Below are positions 56,101 to 64,000 of a DNA stretch of 64,000 bases, one piece after another. The stretch is from assembly GCA_035610835.1 (NCBI GenBank), contig CM069442.1, forward strand, positions 5,368,444 through 5,432,443. Direction: 5' to 3'. A model generated the notes under the pieces. The model was not told the DNA's origin. It made no database searches and saw only the letters and a list, made by a program, of their open reading frames with translations. Source of the stretch: Ophiura sarsii (lineage: Eukaryota; Echinodermata; Ophiuroidea; Amphilepidida; Ophiuridae). Numbering within the stretch: position 1 is the stretch's first letter; each line of letters begins with the position of its first letter. A program made the translations under genes and the position numbers.

Positions 56101-59100
56101 AGGACGCTGGCGGTTAAAGCTGCAGTGAAGAGTTTTGTTTTGTGAAGAATAAAGGAAATGTTTTACCGGTCGATAAGATCAAGACATTAGCTGTAAGTAA
56201 ACCAGTGGTGGGTGCGAGTGTGAGGTGGAGTGAGGGCGGGGGCAGTGAGGTTTTTCATATGGGGGTGGGGGGTGGGGGGGGGGGGATAGAGGTGAACTGA
56301 CAAGGACTTCCAGGCTGTCAACTTGCCGGCGAGTCAGAATTTACATGTAGATGCAGGGTGGGGGGGGCATCAAGTTACGATGTGCTGTTCCCCCCAAACC
56401 GACGCAAACAATTGAGCTTGATAGCCGACAGTGCCAATCTCAACCGTCACAACTCGAATATACGTGCAATTGCCCCCACCTTCCTCTGGCTACACCACTG
56501 AGCAGGAGAGTGGTGGGGTGCAGGTGCAGCGGTAAGTGAATTGACAGTGAAGCTTGGTGAACAGGCATGTTAAACTTTATAAGATCTTATGACCATCCAT
56601 AATATCATTAAAAATCATATACAAATATGAGCGCTATAACAACACAATGTCGTTACGGTAACGACATTGTGTTGTTACGTTACCAAATTTCTGTTTAAAT
56701 TTAAATGTTTTTATTCTTTTCAAAACAATGACAATTTCCCGCTGTAACCCCATTCCAGAATGTTAACCAGAACGGTACACCTGGGTTCTCGGAAGATAAA
56801 ATTGTCCGCTCTCTTAAGAAGGAAAAAGCAACGGAAATCAACCCAAGTGCCATTTGAAACATAAAGTGATTGTTTTTATTGACATGAAATGAAAAGATAA
56901 TGACACTTGTTTGTTTTTCCCTACAGATAGTGGGACCATTCGCCAATTCTTCCAAGGAACTGTTTGGCAATTATGCTCCGGAGACGGAACACAGTTCATA
57001 GAGACACCCCTCCAAGGATTGGCCAAACTAGCTGAGAAGACACAGTTTGCGGAAGGCTGCAAGAATCTAAGTGTACACAGTATAATGGTACGGCGGTTTC
57101 CACGGCAGTAAAGTCGGCTGATTTTGTTGTGGTATGTCTTGGAACAGGTAGGTGCATAGTAGCCCCAAAAAAAAGAAAGTCTGTCTGAAATACATTTGGG
57201 AAAATACAGGGTGAGTCCAAAAGACTGCGATAGTGGAAAGAATCCATTTTGTTTTCAAAACCATGTTAAATATTGAAACTTTTTAACGTGGTAAGAATGA
57301 CATATTTGTTCCTAACTTTGTGTGAAAAAATGGAGTCGATTAGATTGTCCGTTTGTCTTGGTAACCCTCTTTGCTGCACACCCTAAGTTACGTGTTTGTC
57401 CACGAACACAGTGATTTTCAATTGAAATTGCACACGTTGCATTTTCATATTTGAATATCCCGTAGACAAAAAATTGGAAAGGTTCAGTTTTTTATCCAAA
57501 TTTAGAACATTATAAGCAATTTCTGGCATTGGTGAGGTAAAATGATTTGTTAACTCACATGTAACAAGAAAGGATGCATTAAATTCCAATTACATCACGA
57601 ATCTACTCAAGTTTCCAATGTGAATGGAAAACACATTTTGCGATCTTATTGCATGTTTTGAGTATCTTGTGGACAAACGTATGAAATTGGTGCACAGGTA
57701 TAAAAAGGTTCACCAAAGGCAAACGAAAAATGATATTGACTTCATGTTTTGCACACAAGTTAGTATCAAGTAGGGTATTCTTATAACGGTTAAACATTTT
57801 CAAACTCATTTTTAAAACAAGATGGCTTCTTTCCACTGTTGCAGTTTTTTGACTCACCCTGTAACTATGCGATATGCGATTTAAAATACACCATTTTGTT
57901 AGAAAAAATAGCTATGCTAATGCGGACATTCTTGTTTTAATTTTTATGCCCACTTTTTTTTGTTCTTTTCTCTCTTTCAGAGCCAATTGTTTCTTTTTTT
58001 CCGGACAACTAAAAAAACCCTAAAACCCCCCCCATCGCGTAGGGATATGCGGCAAAAGTGACTCCACATTATATGCGCGCGGGTTTGTGAGACGGATAAT
58101 ATTTTTCTTTCTTTTTGGCCTTATGTAGTGTGTGGTAAAGTGGATTCTCTGATTTTTATAATGTCCACTCACTTAAGATGGTTAGTTTTTTTATTCAAGA
58201 TCACTAGCGCAAGATGCTGAATAAAGCACAATAAAGCAGTTGCCACCAAATTGTGCACTTATGAAATGAAGGTTTTTTCTCCTGATCACCTACCAAAACC
58301 ATTTGTAAAATACAGTCCTTATAAAAATACTAACCAGGTAATAAATATGTTCTTAACTCCTATAGCTCCTAAAATAATAAATTATAAATATTTCAAGAAA
58401 TTTCTCCTCTTGCACATGAATATTGACTGAATAACAAAGCTATTTGTCCAAAACCAAGTCCGTTTTTCATTTTCGCACTTGGGTTATGAACATGCAGGAC
58501 AATGTGACAGGTATGTGTGTATGGGCTGCATTGATCAATTGAAGCATCCCAATCTTCATCTTACTATCGACCGTTGAGTTGTCGCTACCGGTTAATCAAT
58601 AATCTGCATATTGATACACCAAGACAGCATGTAGAAGAACCAAATGTTTTAACATTTAAAAAAATTGAAAAATGGACTTTGTTTTGGTTTTGGAAACACG
58701 GCTGTGTTAATATTCAGTCAATCTTCTTGAAAAACGTATAGTTGAATATTTTTACGTAGGAGCTATAGTTTTAAAGTTAAGAACGTATTTATGTAAGTTA
58801 CTTATTTTGAGGACTGCATGTACAGTATGTATTACTGTAAAAGCCAATATTTTTGCGTAAAGATATTTTTGCGCATTTTGATATCGTAGACATTTCGCAA
58901 ATTGTATTTTTTCGCGGGCGACCTTCTGGATGCGCTGCATGAATGTTGATTTTTGCGGAAAAATATTTTTTTGCGAAAAGCGCGAAAATAAACCTCCGCT
59001 AAAATTTCAGCTTTTACAGTATTATAAATTGAAAGCTGGTTTACCACTTCAGAACTGATTGTTTATTATGTTTTGTTACACCTATCTATGCAGGCACCTC

Positions 59101-62100
59101 TATAGAATCAGAGAGTAATGACAGGGCCGATTTGGAGCTGCCTGGGAAACAAGGACAATTATTACAAGATGCAGTTAAAATGGGTAAGAAAAAGGCTGGA
59201 AAACCTTCCTATAGTTCAGCTACCATGATGGCAGTGTAGTCGTCTTCATGGTTATGTGCATGAATATTGGTGATTTCATGAATATTTCACTCATTAAATT
59301 ATAATAAGGCAAAAAAAAAAATTGTTTGGTTGCCCTTTCACCTCAATTTTTTTTTGGGTCGGTAGGTCGATTTTTTTTTTTTTTATGTCAAAGAATGCCA
59401 AAAATACACTTTCAAGTGAATTAGATATGTTTTTATTTGGAAATATAAGTGTTTTTACAAATGAAGAGGTATTTTGCAAAAGGGCCTACATCCACTTTGG
59501 CTCTTATAGAGAAAAAGTCAAAAAACTGTTTCTAAATATTCAAGTTGAGCAATTGAAAAACTGAATGGATTATGAAAGAGGTACACTACATACTAATTGA
59601 AATTGAAATAAATTTTAAATGTGCTAGTAAGTTTTAATTTTTTTTTAAATCATGTTTACATTTTTTGAAAATTTGGATGTAGGCCCTTTTGCAACAAAAC
59701 TCCATCTGTTTGTACATAAAGAAAAAATACCACACACACAAAATCATTTATTTTAATCATTTCAAATAAATAAGTTTGATATTGAAATGTATAGGTCACA
59801 ATCATATGTTTCAAGGAAATAAAGTCATTTTTTTCAAAAATACCTACATCTCATTGTAAACAGCCATTGAAGTTGTTGTTTTGTTGCAAAAGGGCCTGTA
59901 TCCCGATTTAATTCTGGATACAGGCCCTTTTGCAACAAAACAACAATTTCAATGGCTGTTTACAAATGAGATGTAGGTCTTTTTGAAAAAAATGACTTTG
60001 TTTCCTTGAAACATATGATTTTTCCCTATACATTTCTATATCAAACTCATTTTTTGAAAAAATGCACCATAGCCCTTTTGCAAAATACCTCTTCAAATGT
60101 AAAATGGAAGATGAAAGGGATTTTACATGATTTTTGCATACATTACCAATCTTTTCTTACACAAACAATTCACACTCAGACAATTTAGACAAATCAGATA
60201 TCTATAAACTTGATGTAGTGCATATGGTGTTTTATTAAAATTGCCCGAGCGAAACATGTGAGGTGAAATGTTATGTTTACGATTGTCGTGTACCTGCTCT
60301 TTTAGCATCAGCCTAGAAGCTCCTAGAGAGGAATAAAATATGTAAGGCCTAAGAATATGTGTCTGCAATACATTTTAAATGAACAGCAACCGTAATTCAC
60401 CATCTCGTAAGCATTTATATTCATGAAAATGAAGATTTTTCAATATTTACGGTCGGTCGGGAAAGGGCAACCAAACAAATTTTTTTTTTGCCTAATAATA
60501 ATAACACCCACTTTTAGAGTGCCTTACTTTAGTGAGAAAAACCCAAAGCGCTTTACAACAAATGAATTAAAAGAGGAAAATTATTAACGCAAAATACAAC
60601 TACGATTTTAAATCTACAAAATATACATAGAGTGTAAAAAAGCATATTTCAAAACAAACACCATGAGATAATCTTTTTAGTAAAACCTCATTAAAAAAGT
60701 CATAACCAAAACTGTACCGAAGACTAGGAAAAAAACCAAAAAAACCACAAACAATATTTTAAATGGTCAATGACCAGAAAGTATTGCACGAGGGAAAAAT
60801 TGCTACAAAAGATTGCATAACGGCACCAACAAACACTCGTGAAATACAAAAAGAACACCCCGACCAAAGACAAAAAGCATGTATGCAAGAAAAATAACAC
60901 AACTAGAATAAAACACGCAAAACCCTACAATTGTGGTCAATGATCAAAACATATTGCACGAGGGGATAAAAATTGCAGAAAATAACCAATAAAACTTGTG
61001 AAACACAGTAATGATGATCGAATGAACCAAGGAAAATGATTAAGAATAAGATGTGAACTCTGTCTGGTTAATTGATTGATTTCTATTGGAAGTTCAAATA
61101 TCTACTTATAAGTTTTGTAGTGCAAAAAGCAGTAGCGTATCTCCCAGGGTGTCGAGTGCCCCCCCCCCCCCCCCCCCATGGCTTTGATGGGAAGAAAAGC
61201 TCAGTGACCGGGAAGAACAGCTCAAACTACCGGGCTAAAAGGTAGATGGGATTTTTTATTTTACAGTTTTTGAGGTGAGTAATTTGAGTCGGGTGGGTTT
61301 ATATAGCACTGTTGGCTAGTTATCGAGCTCATTTATTGCGCTAGTTGGGGGACCTTACGTACGTCACAAGCCCCTCCCCCCCCCCCCCCACTCTCAAATA
61401 TTTGAAAAGGCGGTGGCAATCCTCAGCCTGGTAAAGTTAAATTACTCCGGGAAAAAGTTAGTCTAATACCGGCAAAAATACCCTTCCCCCTGAAAAATAC
61501 CCCAGATACGCCACTGACGCAAAGAATTCTGTCACCACGCTATTGGATAATGTGTACATTAGGTACCAGGTATGCATCATCTATTCAATGTGGTCAAATA
61601 ATGTATCTTAAAATAAAACAACTTTATAGCATTACTGCTTCAAGAATGATATTTAAGAAAAGTTGTGTAATTGATAATATTGCTAAAATACATGATGTAT
61701 ATAGTAACCATGATTATGTGAAATAATGTAAAGTGATGTAACTGATGAAAGAAAATAAATTAAAAGCCAAAAACCAGTACAAATTCCAAATGATACATTT
61801 CATTGTGTCAAAATACTTGAAACATATGTGGGACCATGTAAAGTACACTTTTTCCACACCATGTAGCCAAATTTGATCATAATTTGGCACTGTACACTTT
61901 AGATCGTTACAAAATATAAAAAGAATGAAAATGTTCTCGACAGGTGATTTATATTAATCCTTTACAAAGAATTGTGTGTGTGTGTATTTCAGCTGCAGGT
62001 CAGCCATTGGTGTTACTGCTGTTCAATGCTGGGCCACTTGACATCAACTGGGCAGTGAACAGTCCTGGTGTCCATGCCATAGTAGAGTGCTTCTTCCCAT

Positions 62101-63530
62101 CCCAAGCGACGGGCGAAGCACTGAGGCAGATGTTTAGCAACGCTACAGGTGCTAACCCTGGGGGTAGACTACCGGCTACATGGCCTATGTCTATGGCACA
62201 GGTTAGTCACCTAACATAAAAAGTTTCCTGACCAAAAAGTGATTATATGCTAGCCAATTCAAAATCAATCTTAGATGCATTAGGGTCAAACTCGCTAGTC
62301 ATAAGGGTCGATAGTCATAAGGGTCACTATAGTCATAAGGGCCGCTAGTCATAAACCCTAACCCTAACCCTAACCCTACCCTAACCATACCCTACCCTAA
62401 CCCTAAACCTAAACCAAAACCTTAAACCTAACCCTAAACATAACCCTAACCCTAAGATACTTTTATGACTAGCGCACTCGTGGTATACGAAAATACACGT
62501 TATGACTAGCGATCCTTATGACTAGCGGGTAGACCCCATGCATTAAGAGGGCTGTTAAGTCTCAGGAATAACCTCCGTAAAACTGCCGTAACTTCTTCAT
62601 TATTTATTTAATCTATATAAAAGTACACATTTTTGGAAAGAAAATGAGTAGGAGAATCCATATTTGGTATGGGATTGATTTAAATGTACAGAATGACCAC
62701 AACCAATCATCGGCACGGACTTAATGGTGGGATTAATTGATTGATTTTCTCTTTACGTCAGTGACTCGATCAGCTGTTTGTGTCCTTAAGGTTACACAAC
62801 TTCCAAATTTGTCATGTTTGTGGGCAGGTGGTCGATGCGTCACACGAATTTAGGAGGATTTGTGTTGTGCCAATTTTACGCAAATCAATTCGAGGATTTG
62901 TGTCGAAATTCTACCCCCGTTAGCTAACATATCAGCACCTGATCAGGAACTGTTTGTATTAAATAGGTGTATAAACAATCATGTTGTCATGCAACTACTG
63001 AAAAAATAAAATAAAATATAAAAATCATTATACACCATTTTTACCATATCATCACAAGATTTCCATATAGTTCAATCAGTTCCAAATTGGCGAGAAGTAT
63101 TCGGTTTTTATCTCTCCTGCGCGCAAAAAAATCCGTGTTGCACGTGCAGGTCACGCATATGATTCACAGAGAGCATGTTGTCTTCATGCGCACCCGCATC
63201 CTTCTGTATTCATTTGCTGCAGTAAGGAGGCTTCGCCAATTTGGAACTGTATAATAACTAATATTATTTTGTTAAATGATGTTTATATCACATTATTTTT
63301 TCTTTCCCTGTTTTTTGTGTCCATAGGTTCCTCCTATAGAGGACTACACCATGAAAGGTAGAACCTATCGTTACTTCAATGGAGATCCGCTGTTCCCATT
63401 TGGCTATGGGCTCTCTTACACAAACTTCAGTTACTCAGACTTGGTGATACATCCATCTACAGTCAAACCTTGTGACAATGTAACAGTCAGCGTCATTGTA
63501 CACAATACTGGACATCTTGCTGGAGATGAG
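46793..63530 (+). CDS. GH3 family beta-xylosidase-like protein, exons 1-9, 3' partial
   Basis: Nine exons with GT-AG borders encode a secreted glycoside hydrolase family 3 protein: signal peptide, N-terminal (beta/alpha)8 domain (exons 1-5), C-terminal alpha/beta domain (exons 5-8) and the start of the fibronectin-III-like domain (exon 9). Key motifs: RHPLWGRNQETYGEDP, GCKHFDVHGGPE and GYVVSDQKAV, with the nucleophile Asp in SDQ. Family members remove xylose or arabinose residues from the ends of glycans or glycosides. Similar genes are known in several marine invertebrates. Exons 5 and 6 contain five apparent one-base losses; all other exons are open. The gene continues beyond the window. 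Function is inferred from family only, and if the deletions are real it is a pseudogene. Confidence 0.85.
47835..49335. mobile_element. 1.5 kb inverted-repeat element, TGGT duplication
   Basis: Ends GGGTCATTCCGTGTCAAATC and complement. The arms are about 700 bases and diverged, centred near 48585. TGGT stands directly outside both ends. No transposase is seen and the superfamily is not assigned. In GH3 intron 1. Confidence 0.8.
50053..50212 (+). CDS. GH3 exon 2
   Basis: TTATAG|TAAGG...AATCAG|GTAAAA; 160 bases, phase 2 to 0. Encodes KDIIHGVARATAIEVRAKHN, then CFSPVINIMRHPLWGRNQ, the conserved strand with the substrate-pocket Arg of GH3. Open. Confidence 0.88.
50274..50355 (+). pseudogene. Partial duplicate of GH3 exon 2
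   Basis: The last 82 bases of exon 2 and its donor (GTAAAAAA) are repeated without visible change 143 bases downstream (original 50131-50212). The duplicate lacks the first half of the exon. The sequence before it ends CAGTCTAG and could act as a weak acceptor. Use of the second donor would add intron sequence and is unlikely. Confidence 0.85.
50870..51040 (+). CDS. GH3 exon 3
   Basis: TTTAG|GAGACC...GCCAAA|GTAAGT; 171 bases, phase 0 to 0. Encodes ETYGEDPYMSGEYARSFIHG, YIIANAGCKHFDVHGGPE and SSRYSFDAK. The KH pair after GC is the conserved GH3 substrate-binding motif. Open. Confidence 0.9.
51120..51575. repeat. Direct and inverted short repeats in GH3 intron 3
   Basis: CCTTCAGCATATA, then AAGTAAAACTGCCCAACGG, occurs near 51177 and 51455. 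Its inverted relative TTTATACATGCTGAAGGGC lies near 51552. Probably a broken-up inverted-repeat element. Confidence 0.5.
51681..51772 (+). CDS. GH3 exon 4
   Basis: ATTCAG|GTATCA...AATAG|GTAGGG; 92 bases, phase 0 to 2. Encodes VSDHDWHTTFLPQFHECVKA and GTYSFMCSYN. Open, and joins exon 3 as FDAK-VSDHDW. Confidence 0.88.
52071..52658 (+). mobile_element. 5'-truncated CR1/L2-like LINE, RT C-terminal part
   Basis: LKETTEEKDLGVLV, then after a frame break LYKSLVRPHLDYAIQAWSP, LEKVQRRATKLIP and YEERL. A deletion of about 50 residues follows, then LDIRKYFFSQRVVDRWN and a stop at 52566. The 3' end is a doubled GGTATGTTCAA, as in CR1/L2 tails. TCATGCA flanks both sides (52064-52070 and 52659-52665), a target duplication. 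Confidence 0.85.
52779..53568. mobile_element. CACTG-ended TIR element containing the assembly gap
   Basis: CACTGAAAACAAAAACT at the left and AGTTTTTGTTTTCAGTG-type sequence at the right, with AG outside both ends. The empty site is visible in the sister MITE at 58313-58816 (GACAGCATGTAG). CACTG ends and a short duplication suggest the EnSpm/CACTA group. True length is unknown because of the N run. Confidence 0.7.
52851..52950. other. Assembly gap (100 N)
   Basis: Exactly 100 N, the usual placeholder for a scaffold gap of unknown size. It lies in GH3 intron 4. Confidence 0.98.
53779..55260. repeat. G-rich minisatellite of intron 4, split by a MITE
   Basis: Diverged units with GGTAATGTGGTTTGAG, TTAATGAAGTA, GTGGTATAA and G runs lie on both sides of the element at 54166-55001. 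A 29-base G run is at 53989-54017. Confidence 0.6.
54166..55001. mobile_element. 836 bp MITE with GGGAGTGTTCAG ends, TAA duplication
   Basis: GGGAGTGTTCAGAAATACTT and its exact complement form the ends, with TAA at 54163-54165 and 55002-55004. G and C runs follow the ends inside. Harbinger-type duplication length. No coding capacity. Confidence 0.85.
55721..56192 (+). CDS. GH3 exon 5: catalytic Asp region, three apparent 1-base losses
   Basis: CCCCAG|T...GCT|GTAAGT. Three frames in turn give CANRKLLTDILRTEWGFKG and YVVSDQKAVEYI (nucleophile Asp), then CNLELCITTDNAFMHITEA and RPLFYTRMRLGEFDP, then KNKGNVLPVDKIKTLA. Each join lacks one base: at 55734-55735, 55892-55893 and 56143-56144. Within each frame the protein is well conserved and has no stop. 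Confidence 0.8.
56637..56677. repeat. 41-base perfect inverted repeat
   Basis: TAACAACACAATGTCGTTAC, one G, then its exact complement. It lies in GH3 intron 5 and would form a 20 bp cruciform or hairpin. Confidence 0.9.
56927..57147 (+). CDS. GH3 exon 6: two apparent 1-base losses
   Basis: CTACAG|ATA...ACAG|GTAGGT. Reads IVGPFANSSKELFGNYAPET, then (shifted) IETPLQGLAKLAEK and FAEGCKN, then (shifted) CTQYNGTAVSTAVKSADFVV and VCLGTG. One base is missing near 56996 and one near 57070. Start and end phases fit the neighbours. Start of the GH3 C-terminal domain. Confidence 0.8.
57207..57861. mobile_element. 655 bp MITE, CAGGGTGAGTC ends, TA duplication
   Basis: CAGGGTGAGTCCAAAAGACT and GACTCACCCTG ends with TA on both sides (57205-57206, 57862-57863), a Tc1/mariner-type signature. 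In GH3 intron 6, no transposase. Confidence 0.8.
58313..58816. mobile_element. Compact copy of the CAGTCCTCA MITE family
   Basis: CAGTCCTTATAAAAATAC at the left and GAGGACTG at the right. It shares CTGCATTGATCAATTGAAG and CTTACTATCGACC with the copy at 51880-53778, and serves as the uninterrupted reference for it. Confidence 0.75.
59094..59183 (+). CDS. GH3 exon 7
   Basis: TGCAG|GCACC...ATGG|GTAAGA; 90 bases, phase 1 to 1. Encodes TSIESESNDRADLELPGKQG and QLLQDAVKM, with the conserved E-x-DR-x-L-x-LPG-Q pattern. Open. Confidence 0.88.
59308..60492. mobile_element. 1.19 kb palindromic element, TAA duplication
   Basis: GGCAAAA-type ends followed by TTGTTTGGTTGCCCTTTC and complement, with TAA at 59305-59307 and 60493-60495. 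The element is inverted-repeat along most of its length. Its centre (near 59910) is a tight hairpin containing CAGGCCCTTTTGCAACAAAA and complement. In GH3 intron 7. Confidence 0.8.
60496..61129. repeat. Dispersed repeat with CAAAGCGCTTTACAA motif
   Basis: ACCCAAAGCGCTTTACAACA after AATAATAATAACACCC resembles a widespread invertebrate repeat head. A direct duplication (AATGATCAAAACATATTGCA and AATGACCAGAAAGTATTGCA) follows. No gene. Confidence 0.45.
61130..61516. mobile_element. MITE with CAGTAGCGTATCT ends
   Basis: CAGTAGCGTATCT at the left, AGATACGCCACTG at the right, with C runs inside. Related in end sequence to 42255-42627. Flanking 8-mers match only in part. Confidence 0.7.
61993..62201 (+). 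CDS. GH3 exon 8
   Basis: TTTCAG|CTGCAG...GCACAG|GTTAGT; 209 bases, phase 1 to 0. Encodes AGQPLVLLLFNAGPLDINWA, then AIVECFFPSQATGEALRQM and GANPGGRLPATWPMSMAQ, the strongly conserved C-terminal core of GH3. Open. Confidence 0.9.
62283..62537. mobile_element. 255 bp MITE carrying a telomere-type CCCTAA tract, 8 bp TSD
   Basis: ATGCATTA stands directly outside both ends (62275-62282 and 62538-62545). The ends are GGGTC and GACCCC, followed by repeated CGCTAGTCATAAGG words and their complements. The centre (62354-62455) is a run of CCCTAA and variants. An exact 8 bp duplication fits hAT-type integration. In GH3 intron 8. Confidence 0.85.
63077..63249. mobile_element. 173 bp MITE with CAGTTCCAAATTGGCGA ends
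   Basis: CAGTTCCAAATTGGCGA and TCGCCAATTTGGAACTG form near-perfect inverted ends about 80 bases before GH3 exon 9. Confidence 0.75.
63327..63530 (+). CDS. GH3 exon 9: start of fibronectin-III-like domain
   Basis: CATAG|GTTCC...GATGAG|GTAAAT; 204 bases, phase 0 to 0. Encodes IEDYTMKGRTYRYFNGDPLF, PFGYGLSYTNFSYSDL and VSVIVHNTGHLAGDE. PFGYGLSYT is the GH3 signature before the C-terminal Fn3-like domain. Further exons are expected right of the window. Confidence 0.9.
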
Positions 63531-64000
63531 GTAAATCTACATTTTGTGTCAAAAAACTTCCAACAAAATCAGGAACAAGTTGTGTGTGGTCATTTAATTT
63601 CACAGTATGCAGTGCTCAAAAGAAGGTCACTTCCACTCCAGGTAATAATTTATGCTCATAACTATAGCTCCTACGGAAAAACATCAAAAATATTTGATAT
63701 CTCAAATTGAAGAGGAAAAATGAATCCATAATTTTGTAATATGATATTTTTAGAGTTATGAGTGTTTGTATATTACCTGGTATGTTACTTTTTGGAGCAC
63801 TGGAGTTGATCATTGCCTCCAATTGTCATAGAAATACCAATTCAGTTTCACACAGGGAGAGCCTTGCGTGATATTAAATTCATTATATGGTTATCTAGAT
63901 CAAGTATAGTGTTGATCATTCTGAGATGGTCAATCATAAGCCACTCTTCATAAAGGGCCATAATAAGTCAGAGCCCAGATGGGTTAATCAGCTGAGAAGG
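63531..64000. other. GH3 intron 9, with a shortened CAGTCCTCA-family MITE
   Basis: 63652-63800 resembles the ends of the MITEs at 51880 and 58313 (ATAACTATAGCTCCTACG, then TATTACCTGGTATGTTACTT). No exon recognised. Confidence 0.55.

Noticed and set aside
62354..62455. Chromosome end or fusion point
   Set aside because: The CCCTAA tract is short, degenerate and lies inside an element with 8 bp duplication; GH3 exons continue on both sides.

Overview
This is intron-rich, transposon-rich animal DNA of moderately low GC, not bacterial. GT-AG exons with class-1 phases, EGF and discoidin (F5/8 type C) domains, a PAN-like exon, non-LTR retrotransposon pieces, dozens of short inverted-repeat transposons and a CCCTAA telomere-type tract point to a marine invertebrate. 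An echinoderm, hemichordate or lancelet fits best, but that is inference. Nearly all the window is intron or intergenic repeat; real coding sequence is only about 4 kb. A 100-base run of N marks an assembly gap.

Bases 1-9169 hold no complete gene. The first 700 bases match intron sequence that follows the EGF exons further on, so another copy of that module probably lies just left of the window. A 664 bp transposon with a tRNA-like core (722-1385), a 4.1 kb near-palindrome (1910-6033), two further tRNA-like sequences and the 5' piece of a LINE fill the rest.

Bases 9170-26220 (+) carry a secreted or cell-surface protein gene: signal peptide and PAN/Apple-like exon, a small linker exon, one EGF exon, then three tandem copies of a four-exon module (short 7-Cys EGF, F5/8C in two exons, 6-Cys EGF). 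Module 1 is intact. Module 2 has a lost splice acceptor and an in-frame TAG. Module 3 has a transposon inside its last exon. A decayed fourth short-EGF exon lies at 35082. Every module is bounded by phase-1 introns, so damaged modules could be skipped without breaking the frame.

Bases 26221-46792 have no gene I can support. They hold AACGTT-rich inverted-repeat elements, perfect hairpins, a TGACAAAT motif array, a 3 kb nested tandem duplication, a decayed LINE reverse transcriptase and a Harbinger-like element carrying a 22 bp palindromic satellite.

Bases 46793-63530 (+) carry nine exons of a glycoside hydrolase family 3 protein, beta-xylosidase-like, running off the right edge. Exons 1-4 and 7-9 are open. 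Exons 5 and 6 contain five apparent single-base losses, which is either local sequence error or pseudogenisation. Its introns hold nested transposons, including one that carries a telomere-like tract between inverted ends and an exact 8 bp target duplication. The two genes have no evident functional link.
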